64,000 bases of DNA from Paramacrobiotus metropolitanus (Eukaryota; Tardigrada; Eutardigrada; Parachela; Macrobiotidae). Position 1 is the stretch's first letter; the number at the start of each line of letters is the position of its first letter. The stretch covers positions 62,001-126,000 of the forward strand of contig NW_026570389.1 in NCBI RefSeq assembly GCF_019649055.1. The letters are read 5' to 3'. Both the position numbers and the translations under genes were made by a program. Below are positions 37,001-48,793 of this stretch, in pieces. The notes under the pieces were generated by a model. That model did no database searches. It was not told the origin of the DNA and saw nothing but the letters and a program-made list of their open reading frames with translations.

Positions 37001-37863
37001 ATTTAACCGCGGTATTGACGTGTTCAACACCGGCATTTATCGCATTTGCGTGTGTAGTTAGGTAATGTAAAAGCGGCCGAGCACTTAGCGCAGGTGCTGC
37101 ACTCAATTATTCACCGGCAGCTTTTCCATTTTCCATTTGGACGTAGCTCCGAGCGGAAGTTGAGGCCGGGATAGATCGAATGGCGGGGCGCAGTTAGGCC
37201 CACGCGGCGCACCGGAAATCGATGCAGTTGCCGGTGCGCGCGCGGCCGCTCGTTATACAATACACTTTACCCGGCGCTGTACTTTCTACCTGGCGCGATG
37301 GATCCATTGTTGGCTGGCGAGAAAAGTAGAAAGTAGTCAGAAAGGAACCTCACGGCAGGCAATTAGGCCGCGGCATTGTGTGTGTACACAGTCCCCTGTA
37401 TATGTGTATATACGTGTGTGTACACTCGGCAAACACACTGCGCATCGATTTCTGCTGAGTGAACACGCGCTGTTTGTTCTCCAGGTCCCGCGCACGCAGT
37501 TCCGGGAGGGAGCCAACCGGGATGACCTTTCCATTTCCGGTGGCAGTGCAACGGCCGCCTCGCTTCGCTCGCCATTACTGTGCACCCTCGCCGGACGACG
37601 ACAGGAGCAGCGGAGGAAGCTTGCTCAACTAATCTCTGACCTCCGCGGCGCGGCACGCGCTCCGGAACATCCACAGCCAACACGATTCCAACCGCCGCGT
37701 CCGCTACAAGAAAATCCTATAAATAATACTGTATTTTACTCCGCCGTTTTCCGCTTCTGTCCTTTTTGTTTGTTGTTGATCGCGTAAATTATTAATTTAA
37801 ATTATATAGTTAATGTGTCGGTGTCGGTCTTGTGATTCATGCTAATCAGTTAAACTCTGGCAG
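34093..37863. other. putative long first intron; minisatellite inside
   Basis: No coding exon recognised. At about 35310-35400 a unit of some 34 bp (ACTGGACAGAGAGAGCGA..GTTAGCCACTC) is repeated in tandem. The rest is unstructured. Confidence 0.4.
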
Positions 37864-37974
37864 CCTCGCGGGGCGGTCGGGGGGAGAGAATGCACGTCCC
37901 GGTCAATTTTTTGTACAGAAGCGGCATTTTACGCGGTGTCGTTGTGTGCTTCATTACGTTGTGCGTGGTGAACG
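37864..37974 (+). CDS. signal-peptide exon of a gene whose other exons were not found
   Basis: After acceptor AACTCTGGCAG, an ATG at 37890 opens 28 codons (MHVPVNFLYRSGILRG then VVVCFITLCVVN) and the exon ends at donor CG|GTGAGAGC in phase 1. The basic start, hydrophobic core and phase-1 exit are typical of secreted or surface proteins. No matching exon is visible before ACMSD on the opposite strand, so the rest may lie beyond ACMSD or outside the window. If so, ACMSD would be nested in an intron of this gene. A non-coding or false exon remains possible. Confidence 0.4.
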
Positions 37975-39033
37975 GTGAGAGCGCTTCTTAGTCATTAGTT
38001 TTTGTTTTAATTACGTTGCGTTGTTGATGGTGTTCCTTGCAACCTTTCCTTTGTTGACCATTTGATTATAACTGGCGATCTTCACGCTGATAAATAATTT
38101 GCGTTAAATTTGTGTACGCTCATTCTCCGGTTGATGCTCGTGTTTTTCCCTAATGGAAAACACTTTTCCTTAATGGCGTTTAACGTGTCGTTGCTTAAGC
38201 GATTAAACTGAAAATTCCTCAACATACGCCATTATTCTAACTGGATCGTTATTCAGCTCGATGATGGGGAAATTTGGCCGGAAGCGTCGATAACGGCTGG
38301 AAATAAGCAGCACTCACAATACACCACGTAATGCTATTAAGGCGCATATCGATGGCGGACAAAAGGGCCGTTTGACGAATAATCGGGCTGATTTCCGTTC
38401 TTGGCAGCCGGAGAAAATATGCAGTGCAATTACAGAAGAAACGCAGACTATAAAAATGTATAAAGTATCGATAAGCGATAAGCAGCGCGCGGCCATTGTT
38501 TACCTTCACGGCAATGTTGGCCCTGGCGATCGATACGAGTGAAGAGATTGTGTTGCGTTGCCAGCAGCACGCGGATTAAGTAAACAGAGCGTTCATCAAG
38601 TTGCGCCGGAAACAACCAACATGCGCGCCACGATAGCGCCGACGCTAAAGGTCACCACGCGATAACATTCATTAAGACGAGTTTTGACAGGAAAATTGTT
38701 ACCTATAATTTGTTATGAACGGTGCATTATTAGGAAATTAGCGCGATTATCAGCGTATATAGGTGCAAAGGTCAAAGGGCAAATGACAGGATTTACGTAG
38801 CGTGGCGTGCGGGAATTATTTATCATTACATGCATAAAGACGCACAGTTGTGTTGCTCTGCGTGTTAAGAAAACATTGAGGAATGCGGAGGGATTACAAG
38901 GAAAAACAGGCAGCAGGAGAAAAGCCGATTGTGTGTAGTGCGCATGTGTAATCGGCTGGAGTGGTTGTCCCGCGGGAGTGTAGGCACTGTACGGGCCGCG
39001 CGACGGGGATTATGTCAGAGATTAGTTGCGGGA

Positions 39034-39430
39034 TCATTGTTTCGCGCTTTCCCCGAACTCTGCGGCATCGAGGCCGAGGAAGTCCAGAGCGTTCTTGTAC
39101 AGCAGTTGCTCCTGCACCAATAATTATCAAATATTCATGTTTATTCATCCATTTCATCATCGGTATTCACACAAACAAGGAACAGTGCCGATAAATACCG
39201 CTCTACACATCAAATTCTAGTGATCCTTCAGTCACAATTTTATATACAATATCCGTATATTTCTAAATAATTAGATACATGTATTTATAAATATAATTAA
39301 AATGTAATTAAAACGTATATATATAATTATATATATATAAAAATGTTTATATATTAATAAATGTACATAAGTATATACAGTATATAGATGTTTAATAATA
39401 AATGCATATAAATATATATAATCTAATAAA

Positions 39431-39482
<52 letters not shown>

Positions 39483-41788
39483 ATATGTATTTAGAATTAA
39501 AATGTGTGTATATATATATTTATAAATGCAGTAAAATAAAGGATAAAATTAAATAAAAACAATAAATAAAATAATAAAATTAAAGATATTTTTGCCGCTT
39601 ATACCGTGACTTGTGGCGGGAAGCCGGTGTCCACGATAAGCTGTCCCGGCTGGTCTTCGCCGAGCGGAAAAGGATAGTCGGTGCCCAGGACGACGCGAGC
39701 GCTACCCAGTTTCCCGACGAGGAGGCGCAGGGCGTCGGCGTCGTGGACGAGGGAGTCGGCCCAGAAGCGGCCCAGGAAGTGCCGCGGCGGCTGACTGCAG
39801 GCCACGGCGCAGAGGTCCGGCGGGTGTCGTAGCCGTGCTGCAGCCGGCCGCAGGTGTACGGGAAGGAGCCGGCGCCGTGCGCGAAACACAACTGCGAGAC
39901 AACGTCGTCAGGAAAATATATATGTTCGGGACAGATGATGTGTACCTTCAGTTTAGGAAAAGCTTCCAGGACGCCGCCGAAGATCAGGGAGCCGATGGCC
40001 AGCGTGGTCTCCGTTGGCATTCCTGCCAATTAAATACAACGTAGTACCGTTTTTTTTTAGCTAATTTTGTTCTACAGTAGGTGGGTATTACGTAAAATAA
40101 TTTAAAATATTTAAAATATTCATATTATAAACTAATTTACAAATAATTAAAATAATAATTAAAATGATAATTTTTATTATGACGCCAGTGTACCGATAAG
40201 CCAGGGGAAGAAGTATTTGCCCATGCGCTTGCTGTCCATGTCCCAGGGATGCACGAAGATGGCGCAGTCCAGCTCTTCAGCAGCCTAGGCAAATAAACAT
40301 TCATAACAGAAAATATTTTTCCCACCGTTCTCTCTTCTCGCGAGCGCTTTTACCCCTTTTGCGATTATAGTAAATGAACGTGATTTAGTATTTTCACATG
40401 TTAACGACTTATAAAACCGACCCACTGCGAGAATTCGTATTGTCGGGACTCTGATCATTTGTGCGGTGTAAAACTAATGATAAACTGACTTGTTGTGGAA
40501 AAAAGTCGAATCTTTATCATTGCTGATCAAGCTAAATAATTTTTTGGTAAAAATGAATTTTATCTTCATTTTTCGCTCTATGCAACCAAATTTTAATTTG
40601 ATTTTCATGGTCACCTGTACATACAGATATGGAGTTCCGAGACAACGGTGCCACTGCACTGCAATATTTCCTAGTTATTATGGAATGCTGGCTAGTGGCT
40701 AACGGCTACTCATGATACATGTAGTAGCGATTTTCTTGTGATATCCATAATATATAACACGTACATATACATAGATTCCGACAGTGTACAGTGCACTGTA
40801 CACTTGTATAAATGCAGGAAACAGAAGCACATTGTACTTGCTTGTGATACTTAGGTCGTCTACGGACGATTTCTCGCCTCCACGTTTATCTGGTGATTGA
40901 CCAGAAGCCGGCCCAGCCAGCGTTCGTCACATCGCTGACCGGCGCAAGGCTCCATCAGTGTGGCATAGAACAGCTTAGCGGTAAAGCTAAGCGTAATTCT
41001 GCCGCTGCCCGCTTCCGTGCAGTGTCGTACCTGGAAGAAGGGCCGCAGTTCCGGCGCGTCGAGATTCCATTCGTTGACGTGCGAGCCGATCTGGATGCCG
41101 GGAAATTTCAGTTCCTGTCGCCCAGTGACACGACACTGTTTAATTATTCATATAGAAGTGTACAGATATCGGTAGAAAAATAATTTTAATAAGAATTATG
41201 TGAATTAAAGAAAATTAGTTGTGATGAAATTTTTATCTACATGGCGACAGCGGCGCATCTCCTGGATGGCCAACGCCGGTGCCTGCAGCGGCACGGTGCC
41301 CAGGCCGACGAAGCGGCGCGGATGCTGGCGCACCACGTCGGCGATGTGGTCGTTGAGGAAGCGCGACAGATCCAGGCAGTCCTCCGCTTTCGCCTATATA
41401 TAAATCCCCCAAATGACGCGATTTATTGATGAAAATATATTGCACGAATGGAATAGATACCCAGTAGCTGAACATGACGGGCACGGTGGACAGCGCCTGC
41501 ACCGTCACCCCGAGGCGGTCCATGTCGCGCAGCCGGGCGGCGGGGTTCCAGCAATTTTCTTCTACCTTGCGGAAGAACTTGCCGTCCTGGTACATGCTGG
41601 CCGTGGGCGGTTGGCCCTCTTCCGCCGGATCGGGCTGCATCTGCACCCAGCCGCCGTAGCCGTACTTCTGCAAAAGCGATGCACGGTTTAATATGGCAAT
41701 TCAGTTGCAGCACTTTCGGAGCAGAGCCTACTTGTTTCAAATCCGGCCACGTTGGCGGCAGAATGTGATTGTGCACGTCAATTTTCAT
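39034..41788 (-). CDS. ACMSD: 2-amino-3-carboxymuconate-6-semialdehyde decarboxylase (ACMSD)
   Basis: Eight exons (41788-41732, 41667-41461, 41393-41241, 41114-41031, 40284-40194, 40022-39946, 39891-39605, 39111-39034) encode about 344 aa, near the usual 336. ACMSD removes CO2 from aminocarboxymuconate semialdehyde in the kynurenine branch of tryptophan breakdown, so limiting quinolinate and NAD made from tryptophan. It is a zinc amidohydrolase-fold enzyme of the cytosol. Metal ligands are visible: HNH in [10 protein letters not shown], the later histidines in FVHPWDM and CFAHGAG, and Asp in GTDYPFPLG. Other conserved blocks are [23 protein letters not shown] and RRFVGLGT. Intron 6 is only 54 bp and free of stops. 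In exon 7 the frame shifts after GYDTR and resumes at PPDLCA (about 39825), as if one base were missing from a CCCGCCGG stretch; the exon length agrees. I regard it as a functional gene with an assembly error. Confidence 0.92.
39421..39476. repeat. (TA)n microsatellite within ACMSD intron 7
   Basis: An uninterrupted TA dinucleotide run of about 20 units lies in an AT-rich intron of nearly 500 bp. Confidence 0.95.
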
Positions 41789-41799
41789 GGCCAACTAAA

Positions 41800-43170
41800 T
41801 ATTCCCTGGTCAGCGCTCGCAGTCCGAATACCGAACGGCCAGATTGCACGACGTATATACAGTACTGTATTTATGAGATATTATTCTTAAAAGACACAAA
41901 TTAGCGAAATGTTTCCGTTAGTATAGCCAGTAGCAGTATATGGCCGCGTTTCTCAAGAGCGTTTGATTAGCAAATCGCGGAGCTTATGGAAGGTGGTTAA
42001 TTGTGGATAGTATAGTGGACAAGTTCGCTTGTCCTATTTTCGCTGCAGCTGCCGGTTAATCGCCAAGAGAGATCTCAGTTTTGGTTTAGTCTGCTTGGTC
42101 GAAAGACGTGTGCCTTGATTCACCGTCGATGCTATCTGAACAGCGAGTTTAAAGTACGTTTTTGCTGCACGTGCACAAGCCGGCAGAAGACGAACTCGCA
42201 TACACCTGTAATAAGTAAGTGCCGGCAGGAGCCTACTCGTACAGATACAGCTTAACACCAGTCGTACTACAATACGCGTACGGTAATAAAAATTAATGCA
42301 CATCATTGACTGAACCATGAACCGCAGGCAAAACTTGTAAAGTAGTACAAGCGTAAATCAACATGATACACAGAGCAGGTTGTACAACTCGTACTGCATA
42401 GCACTATCATAATACTAGTGGTGGTTGATAAACCACATTATTGCACGAGCGCGAGCGCCAATACCACTGGGAATGGTATTGGGATTGTGGAATTGGAAAA
42501 GCGTGACGTACGCTCTTCGTGGCTTCAGACAAATTTTATGCTCTTGACGAAGACTTATTGCAGCACCTCGCGCTTCGCGCTCGGTGCAAAATATCTGTAA
42601 TGACTGTATTATTATTCTAGTTGTTTTCTGACATAACTCCATACTTCTTACAGTACTTACTTTCCCAGTTCTTCCAGGCCTGCTTAAACCGGTGGACCGC
42701 TAACAACGTCCTTCACTCCAGATGGGCACACTCCGTCACAGGCAACACAGTCACGTCGGCAGGTCGGCTGCCAGTTTGCTATGACAACAAAATCATTCGA
42801 TCAGATGAACATCCCAATCGTTCATAAACTAATCAACGTATATTGTCGCATACTCGAGCTGCATCACCTGCTTTATTTTATTCACGCCAAATTCGGCATG
42901 ACGAATTCGAAGATACTAACCAGCTTTACTAGAGTAGTGATGTATGTGCAACATTATCATAATGAATATCGTAATTCTTTGACAAGTTAAGTCTGCCGTA
43001 CGTTAATGGCATGGAATACTCGATTAATCGTACAACATTTTAACCGGAAGAACACGAAGCGCAGCGACTGTCTGAGGATGCCGGCGTCAGTGTTACCTGA
43101 ACTGTCAAATTGCATATTTGTTCTGACAGCATTGCCCACTTTTATCCGCGGACATGAATTAATGCAGAAC
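41800..43170. other. intergenic, nothing recognised
   Basis: No gene seen. One inverted repeat (CCAATACCA..TGGTATTGG, about 42459-42483) is present. Confidence 0.5.
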
Positions 43171-43180
43171 GGGTCTGCAT

Positions 43181-44147
43181 TTACTCGTATATATCGATCT
43201 CATCCAGTGCAGCGAAGGGCGTAAAGTGGACGTAGGCCGACTGGACGAACCATTCGTGGTTGCGGGAATCAGGGCGCATCCAGCAGTCGACCCGCGCCGT
43301 CCGGTTGCTGGTCATCTTTCCCATGCCGATGGTCAGCGTGTTAGCGCAGATGGGCTGGGCCGCTCCGCGCTCGGACTCACTGTCGCGGAAGCGGCCATAC
43401 CGCAGACCGGGTATGTGCGAGGTTTCAGCGATGGTCTGCAGGTAGCGATAGGGCGCCACCAGGAACCGTCCGTCGAACTTCCAGATGAAGTGGGCGCGGG
43501 AGCCCGTCTGGCTGCAGTCGACGCGCCCGCTGCACGTCATGGAGAAGCTCAGCAGCGGCGTGGACACGTTGCGCATGGGCTCCGTGAAGTCGTCTTCCAC
43601 GCGCAGTCGCAGCTGCAGCTCGAACTGCCGGAGGACGCAAAGGTCACCGTTGCAGGGGAAGAGACACTCCACCGTCCCGGCGGCCTCGCGGGTCACGTTG
43701 TGGATGAGGAGGGAGCTGGTGTTGGCGCTGGACGTCGGCCGGTAATAGTGACCTTTAGGAGACCGCGGAATCCCGTCGTCGTGGACGGTGGCGTTGTTGT
43801 GCCGCCAGAGGATCCGCTGCGCTGCGGCGTCGCAAGAGAACCTCGCCACAGCTCCCAGTGGGACACGCACTATATGGGTCGCAGGGAACGCACCGGCAGC
43901 GGCGTTCTTGAAGGTGGGCAGGATGACGACGTTGTCGGTCATGCTGGCTTCAGCCTGCTGCACCGCCAGCGCGGCGCGCTGAACTGCAAAGAAAGGGCAT
44001 CAGGTGATACACCATCTTGAGGGGAAGGTCACGTGGGAACTTACGTGTTGTCAGCCGTGGTTCAGAGCTGTCGCCAAACACCATGCAATTCGGCACAGTT
44101 GCCAGCATTACCACTAAGAGTACACTGTAGTGCATGCTGTCCGTCAT
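43181..44147 (-). CDS. secreted Ig-like family protein, copy 2 (intact)
   Basis: Two exons (44147-44045, 43983-43181) joined in phase 1 over a 61-bp intron (donor GTAAGT, acceptor CTTTGCAG); 301 aa. The leader MTDSMHYSVLLVVMLATVPNCMVFG is a signal peptide; no membrane helix follows, so the product should be secreted. Motifs shared with the copy at 22.3 kb include MTDNV, WRHNNATVH, SFSMTCSGRVDCS, HFIWKFDG, PICANTLTI, ARVDCWMR and QSAYVHF. The repeated Cys-x(n)-Trp spacing and the NxS/T sites suggest two glycosylated Ig-type folds, but no named family is recognised. The first ATG was taken; a second lies four codons on. The upstream flank is where the 2-kb tandem duplication begins. Confidence 0.72.
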
Positions 44148-44383
44148 CGTCCTGTAGAATATGTTCAACCAATTTCGCGTATTGACTCCCCTGGACCACT
44201 GCACAACACGACCACTACTTTCAGCTGTCGCTCATGCCACCAGCATTTCGACTGGCTCTACACGGTATTGTACATACGCACTTGGTGCTGCAGTTGAACG
44301 CAAAATTACCAGGACATTTCTTGTCAGCGCAATCCGGCCAGTATGGCTGGTTTAAGCACCAACAGTAGCATTGATCGTCTCCC

Positions 44384-44967
44384 TGACATTTCGGCCGCAT
44401 GACATTTCGGCCGCATGACAATTCGGCCGCCCCGTTCAGTTCGGGCGTTAGAAAACCTAAGAAGAATCTAAGAAACCTTAGAAAAGCTAAGAAAACCTAA
44501 GTATCCTAAAAAAACTTAAGAAAACCAAAAACCTGAGAAAATTTAAGAAACCTGAGAAAACCCAACAAACCTCCAATTCGGGCGTAAGAAAACCAAAGAA
44601 ACCTAAGAAAACCTAAGAATCCTAAGAAAACATAAGAAAACTAAAAACCTGAGCAAATTTAAGAAACCTAAGAAAACCTAAGAATCCTAAGAAAACATAA
44701 GAATAAAACCTAAGAAACCATAAGAAAACCCTCAAATTCAAGTAAGAAAACCTCAGAAATTTAAGAAAACCTAAGAATCCTAAGAAAACCTAAGAAAACC
44801 AAAAACCTGAGAAAATTTAAGAAACCTAAGAAAACCAAAAAAACCCTCAATTCGGTGTAAGAAAACCTAAGAAAAGCTGAGAAAACCTTAAAAACCTAAG
44901 AAAAATCTAAAAAATATCAGGCGGCCGAAATGTCAGGCGGCCGAAGTGTCATGCGGCCGAAATGGCA
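44384..44967. mobile_element. small element with triplicated inverted ends, copy A
   Basis: The left end is three tandem 16-bp units of TGACATTTCGGCCGCA; the right end is three inverted units (CGGCCGAAATGTCAGG and variants). The interior, about 490 bp, is a degenerate array of CCTAAGAAAAC-type units. No coding capacity. It looks like a non-autonomous DNA transposon, but no target duplication is clear. Confidence 0.6.
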
Positions 44968-45934
44968 GGATACCCATTGAACTGCGTCGCTGGCTTCGTT
45001 GCAGCTCGGCTGCTTGGCAACTGATTAATTTGGTAGGAGTGTGAGGTACGTACCGTAGACAAGTGTGCTCTACTCTACGCCAATGCATCCAGTGTAGACT
45101 GTAGAGTAGATAAAATCGAGCGTTTTCTTTTACTGTACTGTACTTACTTAACATTTTAATACATAAGTGAGGTACTTTTAGTAATTTTTAGTAACTTTTG
45201 TTAACCTTTTAGTGATTTTTATTACATTTCCATATTCGATCAAATACCGGCTACCTCATTAATTTTACTTAAGTTCCCAAAAGAAATTCTACGAAGTGTA
45301 CAAATTATCAGGAAAACTAGCGTTACTGTGCCCTATTTACTGCTTCGCGCTTACAGCAGTCGAAAGGTTACCAATGGGCTTGTATTTATACGCGTATCAC
45401 AGCAAATTAATAGTACGAAAGTAGCAGACCCTGTTAAACATTTTTGTGTGGTGTTAGCGATTTCTCTTTTGGCTAGCGATAACGGTTTAAAACTAATTAT
45501 GGAAACTACGTTTGTCAAAAAAATAGATTTCCGGTATATAGAAATGCAATCTAACCGATAGCGTACTCAGTCAAGGCCTGATACGTATACAATAGTATTA
45601 AATGTATGGTGCCAGACTACCAATGTCATTTTCGGAGCTTTTTCCAAATTCCACTAACATTGCGAGGTTTTTAATCGCACCCAGATCGTGTAGGGTATGA
45701 TTACGGCATCCACATGTCCTCGTATGCCAAGAGAACTGCGAAATGTTCTGGTTCTTTCATGCGTTTTTATTCTGGAATATCTACATATATTCGTTCATAC
45801 GCAGATGCAGGCTAGTCTGATTAAACGTTCTTTTGTGTAATTATAGCTGGTGATATATTTAGATTAGCAGCAAGTGCCGGTTGCTGGCAAACAACTGAAA
45901 TAACACTGTTTTCAGATACAGTTATTATACTTAT

Positions 45935-45967
45935 ACTTATACTTATACTTATACTTTTTTTTTTTTA
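45935..45967. repeat. (TTATAC)n tract at LINE 3' end, unit A
   Basis: Four to five hexamers followed by a T-run (an A-run on the LINE strand). The matching tract in unit B is at about 47985-48022. Confidence 0.85.
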
Positions 45968-46190
45968 CTTACGCTCTCTGCCATATTTTATTGCATAATA
46001 TCAAAATCACAGCGGAGCTGCTAAGAAATACAACATCGGGCTCCAATCATTCCGATTAGCCAATCTAAACGCTAAAAAAACGTCTCTCGTTGTCTCGCAT
46101 CTCATTAAATGTTCCGGAGGACAGACACAGCACTTCCGCGTTGTATTTCAATGCTGATTCTCTGACGCAAAAAACTCCTGACCGAGGGTT

Positions 46191-48246
46191 ACCACTACTT
46201 TCAGCTGTCGCTCATGCCACCAGCATTCGACTGGCTCTACACGGTATTGTACATACGCACTTGTGCTGCAGCTGAACGCAAAATTACCAGGACATTTTGT
46301 CAGCGCAATCCGGCCAGTATGGCTGGTTTACACCAACAGTAGCATTGATCGTCTCCTGACATTTCGGCCGTGATGACATTTCGGCCGCATGATAACCCGG
46401 CCGCCCCGTTCAGTTCAAGAAAAACCTAAGAAGACCTAAGAAACCTTAGAAAAGCTAAGAAAACCTAAGGATCCTAAAAAACTTAAGAAAACCAAAAACC
46501 TGGAGAAAATTTAAGAAACCTGAGAAAACCCAACAAACCTCCACCCATGCGTAAGAAAACCAAAGAAACCTAAGAAAACTCTAAGAATCCTAAGAAAACA
46601 TAAGAAACTAAAACCTGAGCAAATTTAAGAAACCTAAGAAAACCTAAGAACTTAAGAAAAATAAGAAAACTAAAAACCTGAGAAAATTTAAGAAACCTAA
46701 GAAAACCTAAGAATCCTAAGAAAACATAAGAAAACTAAAAACCTGAGCAAATTTAAGAAACCTAAGAAAACCAAAAAAACCCTCAATTCGGGCGTAAGAA
46801 AACCTCAGAAATTTAAGAAAACCTAAGAATCCTAAGAAAACCTAAGAAAACCAAAAACCTGAGAAAATTTAAGAAACCTAAAAAAACCAAAAAAACCTTC
46901 AATTAGGGTGTAAGAAAACCTAAGAAAAGCTGAGAAAACCTTAAAAACCTAAGAAAAATCTAAAAAATATCAGGCGGCCGAAATGTCAGGCGGCCGAAGT
47001 GTCATGCGGCCGAAATGGCAGGATACCCATTGAACTGGTGTCGCTGGCTCTGCTGCAGCTCGGCTGCTTGGCAACTGATTAATTTGGTAGGAGTGTGAGG
47101 TACGTACTGTAGATTAAGTGTGCTCTACTCTACGCCAATGCATCCAGTGTAGACTGTAGAGTAGATAAAATCGAGCGTTTTCTTTTACTGTACTGTACTT
47201 ACTTAACATTTTAATACATAAGTGAGGTACTTTTAGTAATTTTTAGTAACTTTTGTTAACCTTTTAGTGATTTTTATTACATTTCCATATTCGATCAAAT
47301 ACCGGCTACTTCATTAATTTTACTTAAGTTCCCAAAAGAAATTCTACGAAGTGTACAAATTATCAGGAAAACTAGCGTTACTGTGCCCTATTTACTGCTT
47401 CGCGCTTACAGCAGTCGAAAGGTTACCAATGGGCTTGTATTTATACGCGTATCACAGCAAATTAATAGTACGAAAGTAGCAGACCCTGTTAAACATTTTT
47501 GTGTGGTGTTAGCGATTTCTCTTTTGGCTAGCGATAACGGTTTAAAACTAATTATGGAAAACTACGTTTGTCAAAAATAGATTTCCGGTATATAGAAATG
47601 CAATCTAACCGATAGCGCGTACTCAGTCAAGGCCTGATACGTATACAATAGTATTAAAATGTATGGTGCCAGACTACCAATGTCATTTTCGGAGCTTTTT
47701 CCAAATTCCACTAACATTGCGAGGTTTTTAATCGCACCCAGATCGTGTAGGGTATGATTACGGCATCCACATGTCCTCGTATGCCAAGAGAACTGCGAAA
47801 TGTTCTGGTTCTTTCATGCGTTTTTATTCTGGAATATCTACATATATTCGTTCATACGCAGATACAGGCTAGTCTGATTAAACGTTCTTTTGTGTAATTA
47901 TAGCTGGTGATATATTTAGATTAGCAGCAAGTGCCGGTTGCTGGCAAACAACTGAAATAACACTGTTTTCAGATACAGTTATTATACTTATACTTATACT
48001 TATACTTATACTTTTTTTTTTTACTTACGCTCTCTGCCATATTTTATTGCATAATAACAAAATCACAGCGGAGCTGCTAAGAAATACAACATCGGGCTCC
48101 AATCATTCCCGATTAGCCAATCTAAACGCTAAAAAAACGTCTTCGTTGTCTCGCATCTCATTAAATGTTCCGAGGACAGACACAGCACTTCCGCGTTGTA
48201 TTTCAATGCTGATTCTCTGACGCAAAAACTCTCCCGACCGAGGGTT
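46191..48246. repeat. 2-kb tandem duplication, unit B
   Basis: Second copy of the unit, about 76 bp longer, mainly because the internal CCTAAGAAAA array is longer. Its right edge continues without a break into the rest of the LINE, so unit B keeps the ancestral right junction. Confidence 0.92.
46357..47020. mobile_element. small element with triplicated inverted ends, copy B
   Basis: Same structure as the element at 44384, 664 bp. The array differs in unit number, as expected of slippage after the tandem duplication. Confidence 0.6.
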
Positions 48247-48604
48247 ACCACTACATTCGCAAATCTTTCTTGACAGATCTTTGAAAAAATTTCTTTGTTA
48301 GTGGTCCAAATGTCCCCGTAGTTTCAAAAGCCAGAGGTTGTACTACGTATCGATCCGCGAGTCCATCGTACTTCCCTAACTTCTGATTCTCTCACTTCCG
48401 CTGCGCTTCCTGGGACACGGATGTATGGCCTATGTAGGTCTGGGCGAAGGTATCGGCAACAGTGACATCCCATACCATCGGCTTCCCATTGCGCCAAGGA
48501 AAGGCAGTAACTCCGTCCGGCCGCTTCCCATCTCCTCTATCCAGTCCCGGTGGCTCAAGCGTCGACGGCACTCTGGCGGAATTCAAGGCTCTTTTTGTTG
48601 CAGC
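48200..48604 (-). pseudogene. LINE ORF, endonuclease-like C-terminal part
   Basis: This continues the LINE ORF on the far side of the LTR insertion. KRPDG...GKPMVWDVTV matches the P-D-x(12-14)-D core of restriction-like endonucleases of early-branching LINEs. An in-frame TGA at 48394-48392 and later stops show decay; recognisable residues continue through FLRQRISIEIQRG and SVLGTF. Confidence 0.7.
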
Positions 48605-48608
48605 GTTC

Positions 48609-48793
48609 TATAACGGGCAACGGAACCGGCTGATACTGCTTGAAATATTGCTAACCCAACGACTGAAGATACCACAGGAAATACAACGCTATATATACAG
48701 AACCGCTCGTACAGGAACAGGAAATACAAGAGGCGGGACAACCAAGCACATACTCGTACATACTAATACATGAGACAGGAATCCCCCGTTACA
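48609..48793 (-). repeat. 3' LTR
   Basis: 185 bp, identical to the 5' LTR as far as I can compare, and preceded on the minus strand by the polypurine tract. Confidence 0.92.

Larger units (their letters stand above)
44211..46190. repeat. 2-kb tandem duplication, unit A
   Basis: Starts ACCACTACTTTCAGCTGTCG and is repeated head to tail in unit B with small indels. It contains the iteron-ended element, about 1 kb of unclassified DNA and the 3' end of the LINE. The junction lies inside LINE sequence at microhomology ACCACTAC. An open frame (MPYLLLRAYSSRKV..., 45328) is kept in both units but shows no protein features. Confidence 0.92.

Noticed and set aside
43226-44020. 264-codon plus-strand frame opposite the Ig-like gene
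   Set aside because: Antisense shadow of an exon with clear paralogy and splice sites on the minus strand; a similar shadow exists at 22337-22723.
44400-44930. CCTAAGAAAA array as a telomere-like repeat
   Set aside because: Units are irregular, the array is bounded by inverted iterons and duplicated with its flanks, so it is internal to an element.
45328-45561. Open frame repeated at 47383-47580 in both duplication units
   Set aside because: Shared only because the DNA is duplicated; copy B is truncated by a small indel and no domain is visible.
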